Part shown: piece by piece, positions 47,930-59,300 of the stretch | Numbering within the stretch: the stretch's first letter is position 1 | Layout of the letters: each line of letters begins with the position of its first letter | NCBI GenBank assembly: GCA_021442155.1 | Contig: CM038221.1 | Location: 25,543,906-25,607,905 of the forward strand | DNA length: 64,000 nt | Direction of reading: 5' to 3' | Source of the DNA: Cymbidium sinense | Lineage: Eukaryota; Streptophyta; Magnoliopsida; Asparagales; Orchidaceae | Made by a program: the position numbers and the translations under genes | Notes under the pieces: model-generated | What the model was told of the DNA's origin: nothing | The model's database searches: none | Seen by the model: the letters and a program-made list of their open reading frames with translations, nothing else

Positions 47930-48370
47930 TCTCCACAAAAAATCCTTACAATGACACATTCTTCATCATGACATTAATCACCAACTACCAAACTAAAACT
48001 ATATTGATCAACATAGGGAGCTTGGTTAATATCATCTTCAAATCTATTTATGATAAACTAGGCTTGTGAGTTCTAAACATGCCCCCATATGAGAACCACT
48101 GTTTAGACTCTCAAAAGAAAGAAGAGAAATCTAAGGGATTATCCCTCTCCTCATAATGTAGGGGAGAGTGAGAAGCAATACACAATGATGGCTGACTTCA
48201 TCATTGTTGAAGCACTGGCTACTTACAATGATATCTTTTGTTGGCTACTGCTCAACACATTTAGGATAGTGGTATTTACTCATCATGTACCTGTCAAATT
48301 CTCCATAGGGGGAGAAGAAATCAAGGTCAGGGGAAATTTAAACTAATATAGAATCTACTACGCAGAGCAA
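47930..48370 (+). pseudogene. Protease of plus-strand Tat element
   Basis: Reads FFIMTLITNYQTKTILINIG, then SLVNIIFKSIYDKLGL; the family motif 'VLVDNGSSADI' identifies it. The catalytic D is N here (ILIN). Further on, FIIVEALATYNDIF, LLNTFRIVVFTHHVPVKF and GEEIKVRGN match the conserved 'F.VVD.PS.YN.ILGRP.LN...AV.ST.HL..KFPT' segment. Not active. Confidence 0.8.
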
Positions 48371-48489
48371 TGGACAAGTCTAAAATTAAGAATAAAAGGT
48401 TGGCCTGCATAGGGAAGCCTTCATTCAAACACTCCAAGAAGATATTGACTTATTCTCTTGAATTACAATCAAGATTCCAGTCATCAACA

Positions 48490-49380
48490 TGAATGTTGCT
48501 TGCCATCACCTAAATGCTCACAAGGATACTCAGCCCATCAAGCAAAATAATGATGACTGTGGCGTTGCTCACTGAACTTATCCATGAACACACCAAGCTA
48601 CTTGAAGTCAACTTCATCAGGAGGTCCAATACCCTAATTGGGTATCAAATGTGGTCATGGTGTAGAAGTCCAATGGGAAATGGAGCATGTGCATTAACTT
48701 CAACCATTTAAATTCAACTGTCCCAAAGATGGATATCCCCTTCACATAATAAACACACTCATCAACTCTGCAGTAAAATATTCCATGATGAGCTTTCTTG
48801 ACACATTTTCTAGATATCACCCGATCTAGATGCATCTGACTAATTCTTAAAAACATCTTTTATCATAAGGGACGCACTATATTGCTATAGAGTAATGCTC
48901 TTCGGGATAAAAAATATTAAGGCATCTTATCAAAGAATGGTGGGCCAAGTATTCAAGGAGCAAAATGTGAGGAATGCTGAAGTCTATGTTGATGATTTGT
49001 TGGTCAAAAGTAAATTGCCTACACAACATATTAAATACATTAAAGAAACTTTTGCCACCATGAAAAAATATAACATGCATCTAAATCCTTTGAAGTATAC
49101 TTTTGGCACCAGGTTAAGTAAATTTTTGGGATTTCTTATTACACCTGAAGATATAAAGGTTAATCTGAACAAGGTGAAGGCCATAATCGAGATGCCATTG
49201 TTGAGAATGACAAAAGTGGTACAACAACCCACTTGGCGAATCACAAGATTAAATCAACTTATTTCTAAATCTAAAGAATGTCCCTCACATTCTTCAAAGT
49301 TCTTAAGGGAGTCAAGAAGTTGGAGTGGGATTTCAAGTACAAGAAGGCTTTTTGTGACCTAAAGATCCTACTTGCCTCAC
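48490..49380 (+). pseudogene. Reverse transcriptase of plus-strand Tat element
   Basis: The N-terminal part spans 48490-48890 with frame changes (AHQDTQPIKQ-like, SNGK-like and CPKDGYPLH-like stretches). The open frame 48895-49362 then has MLFGIKNIKASYQRMVGQVF, VYVDDLLVKS with YVDD intact, MHLNPLKYTFG and SKFLGFLITPEDIKVN. It differs from the Ogre-type RT of elements 1 and 2 and fits the Retand-like side of Tat. It stops near 49380 at the thumb region; no RNase H or integrase follows on this strand. Confidence 0.85.
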
Positions 49381-49399
49381 CACCTTAATTAGAAAGCCT

Positions 49400-49807
49400 A
49401 AAAGAAAGAGAAACTTTGTTCTTTTCCAAATAGTGGAGATCTTGTTACATAGAAATAGTGTTCTCAGATTCTGACAAATCTTTGAAAAAGGACATCATAT
49501 AATCTAGAATGTGCTTCAGTTACAATCTCATGAGCTTCTTGTCTATCTAAATAATGCTGCTTCATTTGATCGAATGACCGATGATACAACACATTGTTAA
49601 TTAATGAAAAAGATAAAACATGTTTCTTAATCTAATTTTTAGTGATTTATCTTCTTGCAGCCTTAATGAATAAGACAAAACATGTTTCTTAATCTGATTT
49701 TCTAGTGATTTATCTTCTAGTAGCCTCCCCTCATTTAAATAGTCAATGAATGATTATAGTCAGTCACATTCTTCTTGACCTTCAATAAGAGTGGTTATCC
49801 TTTGCAT
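49400..49807 (-). pseudogene. aRNH-integrase linker and integrase start (element 2)
   Basis: Minus-strand reading contains SFIDYLNEGRLLEDKSLENQ, IKKHVLSYS and later EAHEIVTEAHSRLYDV-like residues. This is the 'W..PI..YL..G.LPEDK.EARKIKR.A.RY' linker and the beginning of the zinc-binding domain in Tat elements. Part of the linker is doubled by a tandem duplication. Confidence 0.55.
49601..49725. repeat. 62/63-bp tandem duplication
   Basis: Units 49601-49662 and 49663-49725 begin ttaatgaa.aag and end gtagcc/gcagcc with few differences. It doubles the coding linker (EDKSLENQIK vs EDKSLKIRLR). Confidence 0.85.
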
Positions 49808-50200
49808 TTATACTTTTTTGTTCATATAATCTAAATCTATAGGAGATAGGATTTGTTGGTTCTGAACTTCTATAGATATTGATTCTTTTTTTGGGCATAT
49901 TATTTCTTTTGTAAGCTTTGCTAAAGCATCAATTATAGAATTATCTTTGTGTGATATTCTATATAAAGTCACAAAAGAAATCTGTTCAAGTAACTTCATT
50001 AAATATTGGTAATAATTAAAGAGTTTTGGATGCAATGCTTTGTAAATTTTGCTTACTTGGTTAATAACCAGTCGGGAATCTCCAAAAATTTTAATCTCTT
50101 TAATATCCGTAAGGATGGCTAACTCCAAACCAGTTATAAGAGCCTCATATTCTGCTTTGTTGTTTGTACATGGCTTAAATAAATGGTAAGAATATCGCAT
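49808..50200 (-). pseudogene. Archaeal-type RNase H of element 2
   Basis: A 130-residue open frame with NNKAEYEALITGLELAILTD, IKEIKIFGDSRLVINQVS, YHLYRISHKDNS-like (seen as LYRISHKDNSIIDALAKLTK) and EIICPKKESI. It contains the E of KAEYEA, the GDS aspartate and the D of IIDALAKL, the catalytic residues of aRNH, all present. It is the best-preserved domain of element 2. It is followed only 53 bp upstream by RT, so the RNase H that normally lies between them has been deleted. Confidence 0.85.
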
Positions 50201-50252
50201 GATTCCTTTTTTTCAAGGTAATAAAAATAATTCAAAGATCTTAGAGATGACT

Positions 50253-51002
50253 CTATTTCTCTTTACTTTTGATGACTAAATTATTGATGTAACATTCAAC
50301 TTGGTTATAAATTAAATCATCAAATATTTTAGTCATTTCCCTTTGATAAGTAGCCCCAACATTTTTAATACCAAATGGCTTGACCGTATAATAGAATATC
50401 CCAAACAGGGTTCTGAATGTCATATGTTTTTTATTTTCTTGGGCTATTTTTATGTGGTTGTTCCTAGATGATCCATCCATAAATGATAAAATTTTATGCA
50501 ATCAGGCTATATCCACCATAAGTTTAGGTATCAACAGTGGGAAGTCATCTTTGGGACAAACCTTAAAATCTACGCATATGTGTATTTGACCATTCTTTTT
50601 CTTCGCTGATATTATACTTGTTAAATAAGAATGATACTTTTCTTCTAGTATAAAATAGGCTTTAATTAATTTATTTACTTCAACATTTATTTATTGTTCA
50701 ATCTCTAAATGTATGTGTCTAGGGGCTTGCTTCACTAGAATTATATCTAGTTTAATCTCTAATTTATGGATTGTAATGTATAGAGAGAAACCTAGAATTT
50801 GATCATAATTCCAAGCAAAGCAATATTTATATTCAAAAAGTAAATTAATCAACTCATAGGAATCTTCTGGACCCAATAAAGAACTAATAAAAGTTGATTG
50901 TGAGGTTTCCTCAATTTTTAAGTTGATTTCTCTTAATTTGTCAGCAGAGGATTTTTTTTTCTTTTTTGAGTTTTGGGGTTGCACTTTGGATTGAGTAATC
51001 AT
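50253..51002 (-). pseudogene. Reverse transcriptase of element 2, active site lost
   Basis: Frame 50691-51002 carries the pre-RT part (LLFEYKYCFAWNYDQILGFS, KQAPRHIHLEIEQ; family: 'L..Y.DVFAWSY..M.GL'). Frame 50253-50501 carries MDGSSRNNHIKIAQENKKHM, FGIKNVGATYQREMTKIF and CYINNLVIKS. The catalytic YVDD is YINN, meaning both aspartates are asparagine, so the enzyme cannot polymerise DNA. The palm is present but the region after the active site is missing. Confidence 0.85.
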
Positions 51003-51907
51003 CTAGATTATCTGATGTTTCAAAATAGAATTCTTCTAAGAGATTGGATGACCACTCAAAAAGTTGATCAGACTCCATATGATTACTTATCATTAAATAA
51101 TACTCATTATCATTTCAAGGTCCAATGATTCCAAATAAAATGCCAACCTTGTATTTTAAATTTTATATTTAGTATCCCATAAGCTCTCCATGTATTGGGC
51201 TTTTCCTTTGGGCCAAATATGAGGAATCAAATAATTTTTAACTGCCTTTTTTTTAACACAATCAGGATACAAGCTAAAAGGAAGTTATATTATTTTATTA
51301 TAAGATGAATCTTTGAGTTTATATTTACTTCTAAGCTTAAAGATTTAGGTACAGAGTAAAATTTTGACAACTTCCCAACCTCTTCTAAAATGTTAGGGGC
51401 CACTTTAACTTCTGATTGTGTAATTTTATGTTGAGATTTAGGAGCCAAAGTCAAAGTATCCACATACCTTTTTAACTTTTAAAAGTAAATGATTCAAGTT
51501 CATCTTTAGATGCTTGAATCTGGTCTTCATCACTATTTGATTCTAATGAGATTTGAAATTTTATTAAGGCATCATTTTGATTTGTATTTTCATCAGAGCT
51601 AGATTCCAAATCGAATTGAATTATAGGAGGTTATTTTCTTTTTCTTCTTTTCTTCCCTCCTTTTCACCTTTTTCTTCTTTTTCATTTTTCTTGATCTCTT
51701 CTTTTATTTTATTTAATGCCTTAATAATGCCAGATCTCACAGAATCAGTTGCTTGTCTTTTAGGCCTATAATTAGCAATATTTTCATACAACTCAATTTC
51801 ATGAATAGATAATGGTTGTATTCTCCTTTTATGGTATATCCCACTCCATCCCTTGTGTATTTAATATATTGGTGGAGTTATGAAGGAAACAATCTATATT
51901 CATGTAT
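51003..51907 (-). other. RT-protease linker of element 2
   Basis: By position this matches the acidic linker of element 1. Fragments on the minus strand such as ELPFSLYPDC and GLVPHIWPK-like residues near 51200-51290 resemble 'ELPFDFYSPC...GLVPHIWSKH' of element 1 (14100-14180), showing common origin. The plus-strand frame at 51577-51771 is a polypyrimidine artefact. Confidence 0.5.
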
Positions 51908-52216
51908 TTATGGCTTACTTAAAAGAACATTAAAAGATATTTTTAAACCAATAATATGACACTTCACTTTAGTTTTCAACTCATCTATTTCTAATAATAT
52001 ATCAATTGAACACAAAGCCTTTTCTCCTATTTCATTAAACCCCCTTAATAACATTTTATTTGAACTAAGTCTCCATGTGTCGATCTTCAAAAAAGATGAT
52101 ATTTTGATGTTCATGATATTGACTGAGGCACTAGGATCAACAAGAACTCTAGATAACTTGCAATTTTTCACTTTAACTGAAATGTAATAGGGTCGATTAT
52201 GGTTGGTAGTTCCCAA
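51908..52216 (-). pseudogene. Protease of element 2
   Basis: 102-residue open frame: NCKLSRVLVDPSASVNIMNI, KIDTWRLSSNKMLLRGFNEI, then IDILLEIDELKTKVKCHIIG. It is homologous to 14847-15158. The active-site triad is DPS where the family has DSG, so it is not expected to work. Confidence 0.8.
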
Positions 52217-53639
52217 AAGTAAATCTTCATCTAAGAAAGTTACTTCAAGGATCTCTTTGACTTAACAAGCCTCATTAGAGGAAGTTTTTGCTAGCTATGT
52301 TAAGCATATCTTTGAGTCGAGTAATGCCTGGACTAATGATTTCATCATTTCTTTAGATAGAATAAGGACATCATAAATACTTAGCCTAGTAGGTAGCTTT
52401 TTAAAATGAGCTAAGACATTGTAGTTGACCTTAGGAAAGGTTGGCTCAACTACTTGATCATTCTTTAAAGATTCAAGACATTGGTCAATGATTTGCTTAC
52501 CTTTGTCCTTGGAGGAAGTAGGTGAGGTGGTAGGACCTTTCCATTATGGAGATTAAATTCAGTGATATCTCCTAAATCAGAAGTAGGGTCATGTCAACTT
52601 GTCCCTCATCACTGATGTTCTTTTCCAAAGACTAGTCAGCATCTAAAAACTCTATTTCTATGTTAACAAGATCTCCCTGCAAATCACCAATAGAAATATC
52701 ATTTTCTGATCCTGATTCATTAATTATATTACATTCATCATGAGAATGTTCTTTTTATTCTCTTTCTTTACTAATTCATTCATATCATAGTCGTCAAAGA
52801 TAGAAAAAACATAAGAAATGCTTTTTGTGATATAATTTTTATTAAAATTTTTGAAATAAGTACATAAAGATAAACGAATGTAGGGCTTAGCTTCTCAATA
52901 CTTATTATACAATACTTCTTTGATACAATAATCATTCCTCTCTCACCACTCTCTTCAGGCATTTAAGCATTTAGTGGTGTTGAATGGGGTTGAGGAGGAA
53001 TTGGTTCTAAAACTAGTGGATCAACCTGGATGATCATCTTCTATATCTTCACAAGATCTTACATGAAATTTTTAAACTTTTTCATCAAACACTTACAGAA
53101 GAATAGGACAAAGCTATATCCCAATTATTTAAAAGAGAAGTATCTTTTAAAGAAGAGGTGGAAGATTCACCTGTGATTACCTTAATAAACCTCTACCAAG
53201 AGTCCACAAGGTATTACTTACAAATAATCACCAACCCTCTCTTGTAATTTCTTTCAAATTAGTCTTTAAAAGTGAAGCAGTCTTCAATGGTATGACCTAA
53301 CATTTAATGATATGGACAATAAGTTGGGTCATTGACCTTGCTGACTTATTTTGGCTTTTTTGGATTAGGGAGCTTGAAATATGACTTTTTCTTCAAAAAT
53401 TTTAAATATTTTCTTGCAGCCTCTCTCTTGAAAGAATAAGTTGATTTAATTTCTCACTAAGAGGGCTTGTAAGGTGTTTATTGGGTGGTGCTAATTATTG
53501 TTGTGGCCTTTGAGGTGGAGGGTACTCTACTTGGACTTGGATTTAAGTCTTTCCCTTGTCCACTATAGTGATAATGTCTGCTCTATTTTCTAGCACTTTC
53601 CTATGTTTAGAAGGTTTTGTGGTGGATTGGTATTTTAAG
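52217..53639 (-). other. Gag-protease interval of element 2
   Basis: No domain recognised. The one open frame on this strand (52780-52962) has no motif. By comparison with element 1 this is the gag C-terminal and linker region; stops are frequent. Confidence 0.4.
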
Positions 53640-55200
53640 AATATCATGGAAGGCACTTCTTCTTGAAGATCAGTGGCTTTAATTAATAATTTTTTCAAAG
53701 GTCTTAATAGTAAAGCCTTTCAGCAAAAGGTGATAGGACCATGGATAATTTGGAGAGAAGGATTTTCATATCATGCTATTCTTGTAGTTGGGGTTCACAC
53801 TTAAGGGTAAGAATCCTCCATCTCAGAATATAATCTATGAGAGATTCACCAGGTTTTTACTTTTTGATGACTAAGTCACCTACTGTACCATGATATGGGT
53901 ACTAGTGAATTGCTTCACAAATAAGTCTTCAAGTTTAGTGAATATGCAAACTAAATCATTTGGCAATTCTGCATACTAGTTAGAGGCAACCCTTATTAAA
54001 ATGTCAATAAATTTCCTAAACAATAAAGCATCGCTTCCTCTGGCATTATAACAACTTGCCTAGAAGTATGCCAAATGCTATTTCAAAATGCCTGTCCCAT
54101 CAAATAGTTTGAAAGTAAGGGGTACAAATCCATTTGGATCAGGTATAGAATCAAATTCCTTAGGGCAAGGTCTACCCTTTATATTTAGAGTCGTCCCTTG
54201 TGACTGTGCCAACACTCTTTCAATTGTTGTTCCATTAGAGATTTTAAGTCAGTTTTGGGTGACACATCATCCGTTATTTAATGTTTATAGTGATGATCCC
54301 CTAAACTAAACTTCTTATCATCTGTGGGATGGGAATCCTCCAGTTCCTCTAGTAAATGAGGTTGTGAAGTGGTAGGAATTTGATTTTAGAGTGATTTCAT
54401 TGTAGTGATCTTCTCCTCCACCTTCTTTTCCATTCTTAAGATTTGGACATCCTTCTTTTGCAATTGAAGGATTAACTATAGGGTTGGATCAAGTATATGA
54501 CCCTCTTTTGTAATATCTTGAATTTCCTCTTACTCTTTTTTAGATGCTTTCATGTTTACCATAAAGATGTGGGCTATGGGTAGCTTTGAATCTTTATCTA
54601 AAAGGTCATCTTGATCTAAATCAAAATTTCCTTGAAATATATTTATTTTTTTCTATTTCTTTATCCTCTTTCATAATAGTATATATTTCTTCTTGAGTTA
54701 GATGAATTGGCTGACCATTACTATCAAGGATTACTTCAAGCTTCATTCATTTCTACATCCATGGGCTTGGCTTTGGATGTATCTCCTTTTATGGATTTTT
54801 TGAATAATGAGAACTTCTTCCTTGGTAAGAGTGGCTCCCAAACCAAGGTTTCTATCATCCAAAATTTCTTATTATAAGGGGATAGATTAAGAGGCTCCAT
54901 CCATCCTCTAAAGATTTGATATGATGATAGGCCCTCAGTTTATGGTCTAGACAAAGGTAATTATAAGACTTGGAAACTGCTAATCTCTCTAGTTGTAATG
55001 GAGGTAAGGGAAGTGCGTGTGACTTTGGCTCTATGGACAATGGGGTATTTCTCACATAAACTTTCCTAGTCTCCTTCTTAGGAACATACCCATCTCTTCT
55101 TATATTAGTTAGTTCATTTCTATACCAAGTTAATGACCTTGCTAGATGATGATACTGATCAGATACAACAGACATAGGTCGATATGGCCTCCTTCTTTCT
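53640..55200 (-). pseudogene. Gag of element 2
   Basis: The core at 53640-53890 reads VGDLVIKK, KPGESLIDYILRWRILTLKC, EPQLQE and HDMKILLSKLSMVLSPF, homologous to gag of element 1. The N-terminal part includes an open frame at 54855-55175 (SVVSDQYHHLARSLTWYRNE, RRDGYVPKKETRKVYV, PPLQLERLAVSKSYNYLCLD). Stops and shifts separate the pieces. The plus-strand frame 54088-54309 lies over it and has no support. Confidence 0.7.
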
Positions 55201-56346
55201 TAAGAAGTACCTTTCCCTTTTCTTTATTTTGGATAGTAATAGATTCTCTTAGAATTTCTTTTCCAAGTTCTTTGGAAACTTCCCCTTTCATAACACTAAA
55301 TATCTTTTCTTTGGTATAAGCAGAGGACCTAGTAGTTCTATAAAGGACCTATCACAGTCTAACACAAGTTTCTTTATTTAATAGATGAAAATTCTTATTT
55401 TTTTCATAAATAAAGGGATGAGGTGGAGAACTCTCTATTCTAGATACATCTTCCTCTTTCTTAGTTGTAGAAAGAGGGTGAAATCTACTGCCTCTCAAAA
55501 GAAGAGAAGTATTCAGAAGGGTATACCCCTCCCTAGCCCTAACTTTCTTTGATTTCTAAGTGCTCACTCTACTTTCTTTCTTTAATGGCTTGTCTTCTAG
55601 GCCTCCTATTTCTATTTTTCTTTTGACTTTTGGTCATCAAGAAGGCTTAGAAGTGGAACCTATCTTAAAAGTGCTGGAAAAAAAAAAGAAAATTTTTTTT
55701 TAGTGGGCAATTTGATTTTCTTTAGTACAGGACCTATCTGGGCTCTCTCTGCAGTTTTTGTAGCTGCTCCCTACTAACAGCAGGAGTGCTATAGGGTACA
55801 TTGGAAAACTCTGAGATAGAATTTTTATCTTTAATAAATGCACTGGTAATAGGAGATAGGATCACTCCATCAGTAGTGATATTTGGATCCTCAAAGCTAG
55901 CTCCAAATTTTATGATGGAGTGATCAAGTAATCTGTTGCTATTAACACAGAAGTTGATCTCGAAAGTAGCACCAAAAATGAGTTTTCAACCATTTTCTAT
56001 TTCAAGTAAGAATATTATATAAGTTATAACATTTTTTTATTAATATAATAAAGTCAAAACTCTTTTGACCCATTAAGAGATTTTAAGCCATCTTTAATAT
56101 TTTTAGAATTTTTAAAAGAAAGATTTTGACATTCTAAAAATATGCAAACTATAGGGCCCATCTATTTATTCTTGACCAACAAGGCGGTTCTATAATTTGT
56201 TTTATAGATGTTGAGTATGGTCTACCATGAATGAAATGGAGAGGTACCCAATGGAAATAAAAGGTAGTCTTGACCCATGGTGACATAAATACACTGTTGA
56301 TGTATAGAGATAAAAGTCTAACTCTAAAGATGGAGAGAGAAACTAG
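55201..56346 (-). other. Structured leader of element 2
   Basis: Non-coding. It holds a chain of inverted repeats: 55860-55872/55913-55925 (perfect 13 bp, gatcactccatca/tgatggagtgatc) enclosing atttgga/tccaaat (55881-55887/55902-55908); about 56053-56088 (aaaactctt/aagagatttt); 56097-56109/56131-56143 (perfect 13 bp, atatttttagaat/attctaaaaatat); and catctat/atagatg around 56159-56216. It aligns loosely with the PBS side of element 1's leader, but lacks the regular ~100-bp array. Confidence 0.6.
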
Positions 56347-56364
56347 TCCTCGATGGAGTTGCCA
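56347..56364 (-). promoter_or_regulatory. Primer binding site of element 2
   Basis: On the minus strand, following a T run, the site reads TGGCAACTCCATCGAGGA. It shares 13 of 18 positions with the tRNA-Arg-type PBS I know for Ogre elements (TGGCGACTCCGCTGGGGA), and all five differences are transitions. It fixes the orientation of element 2 and places the LTR end immediately to its right. Confidence 0.75.
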
Positions 56365-56370
56365 AAAAAT

Positions 56371-59300
56371 TCTTCAAAAAAAATTTATGACACCACATAG
56401 ATCTCAGGGTACTTATTTAAGTAATCAAATACATTATTAAGGGATAAATATATTATCTCGATAGATAAATATATTATCCTATAATAGTTTTGATTACTTA
56501 ATAAGAACTCTTAAAGTTGATGGGTCTTCAATACCAGAGATTTTTCTCCTAAACTATATAAAAAAGTAGAATAAGATTTATTTTATTGTAAAGTTTATAG
56601 TTTTCTATAATGGGAAGATTCTATAGTTATTTACATCTTAGAAGAAAAAAAATTCCTCCCATGAATACTCTCGATTAAATAAATTGACCTTTATCTCTAT
56701 GAATTTCAAAGTTTGTCTGAAAAAGATTGTTAATTCATAAATTCAAAAGGGAACACTTCAAAAAGGAAGAGTTCTTTTCAAAAGACAATTAGGAATAAGT
56801 AAGAAATACTTTTACATACTAGGAAGCCCAGTAAGAATTTTAGTTATCCTATATTGGGATTTATATTTTTGAAATTAAAACTATTGACATTTTGGGTTAA
56901 CATTTTAAAGGAAATCTAGGACTTAGATTTTGACTGCACAATGCTACAAAAATGCCTAGAAGTTGATGACTTATTCCAATAGGATACTTCAAAACCAAAG
57001 TCTAAAAGCACTTCTAACATAAGTTAGAGGCTTAACCTAGTTTAATTTATGAAAATGGTTGGTTCTCTTTCCTCACTTGAGAAAATAAACCTATCCCTAA
57101 CTCTTCTAGATTTATTACCCACTTGGAAGACTTGTTAATTAACAACACCTAATTGATTTTAAAATCATGAGTTCTATATTATGCTATGCAAGATGTCTGG
57201 GCTATTGTATTTAGGAAAGAATGCAACCTTATGATAATTATTGGTATGTTATGCACTTAACTAATACAATTTTTATTTGTTATGTATTTTGACTAACAAT
57301 TTTATTTAAGGCTTAAGGTATGCAATTTTATGCATACAATGAGATGCAGTTATAAAAGAATCATGGGCTAGATCAATACAAGAAGTCACACTTCCACATC
57401 CTCACAAGTTAGATGGCCTCTTATGTGCAATGGGTGAAGTGCTCAATTCAAGAATTATGAAGGATATGCTCACATGGTTTATAAAGTCTAATTATTTATA
57501 GTCCCTTTTTGTTGTTTAAACTTAGGGATTTATTTATGGAGAGGTTATGAATTTTTATTTTATGTTTGATTTTGATTAGTTTAATGGGGTATAAAGTTTA
57601 ATTTTTCTCACATCCTAATGCATATGGGCTTTTCATCATAAAATATAACAATTATAAAAATAAACCTATGAAAAGCATGCAGTTTTATTACTCACCCCAA
57701 AATAATAAACCTAAAATTAATTAAGTAGAATAGGTCAGTGCAGCCAGGTACTGCTATACAACCTAGAAAAAAAAAAGAGTAACCGAGCATTGCCCTTATA
57801 CAGTCCGACCTAGAACTAAAGTCTTGATCTATGGGAGTCTTCATATAGGATTACCACCTTCTTCAGAGATCCCCTCAAGCTCCATAAGGGACCACCAATA
57901 GGTAAAGTCAGTTCTTGCTATTCCTAGAACCCATAGATCCTAATTTAATTCTAGGTTTAATTTACATTTTGAAATTTCAAACATAAAATCCTAAACCTTG
58001 TAACATAGACGTTGGGAAAGACATACAATATACCAATAGTTTATATTTTAAACATACATGCTTAGCACAAATGGTTACCAAGCTCACCTATCCTATTGGG
58101 CGATGCTTAGGAACTTAAGTAGCACCCGCAAATAAATAGCATTTATTTATTTTATTATGACAGTCCCTTTAAACACAACCTCTTGCAGAAAATAGTGTTA
58201 GCTTAAAAAGAGCACCTTAATATTTAGACTAGCGAGCAAATAATTCTAGCCATCCAAACTAAAATATTACACCACAAAATAAAAAGATGCATCTGAACGA
58301 AAAGTAAATTTTCTAGATTAGAACATGAACTCTGAGAATAGGGTAGAATCGATCCGTGGCTGCTAAACAAAAGGAGTCACATAATCACATATCATTGATC
58401 TAACCTAAATCTAGGGTCGGTGACCTAACAACCTAGTGTATGAAATAAAGAGCTTCTATGGTATAACTGCACAGGCCTTCTTAGGTTTAAGTTTGATTTC
58501 AAATTTAAGGTTTGTTCAATTTACCATCAAGTGGTTCCAATTTAAGTAATTTAAGTTGAATTTATATTTTATTTTAGTTTGAGATTTATTTTTATATTAA
58601 ATTTGAATTTAGATTTTAAAGAATGAAGAATAAACTAAATTCTACTTTGAGTATAACCTATTCTATTCATCATCTTAATCCTAATATAGTGGAATTTTCA
58701 TCTTAAGATGAAGATCCATTCTAGGGGTCAAACTAAGATCTTAAGTATCTTAATTAACCCTTTTTAAATTTATTTGAAAGATTAAATTGAATTTAATTTG
58801 ATTAATGTTTGTTTGATTTAGTTAAGATTTTAAAAAATTAAGTTTGTTGAAATTGTTTTAGCTTTATGCATTTTGAATGTTGATATAGATTGTGCTTTAT
58901 TTTGGTTCAATTAAATTAATATTTAATTCTTTCTCATGAATTAATATTGATTCATTTTTTAAGTTTCATTTTAAAGATTTTTTATTGAATTATATGTGAC
59001 TTATATTGATTAAATAACTTTAATATTGTTTAAATTTAATGATCTTATATTTTAATTTAGGTTAGATTTGAATTAGTTAATATGTTTTAATTTGAATAAC
59101 TTGTAATTTATTTAAATTTCAAAGTGATCTTTTATAAAAATTTTGATTAAGAATTTGATCATTTAGTTTACTTATTTGATTTATAGGTTGATTAGTTTTC
59201 TTTGATAATTAATTAATTTAATTTGATTATGTTTGACTTTGTTTATGTAATTCATTCGATTAAAATGTATTAATTTATTTGACTAAGGTTTAAATTTTAT

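Noticed and set aside
48984..49244. Minus-strand frame of 86 residues.
   Set aside because: It is the antisense of the Tat RT with YVDD on the plus strand.
54088..54309. Plus-strand frame of 73 residues.
   Set aside because: Antisense to gag of element 2 and without any known motif.
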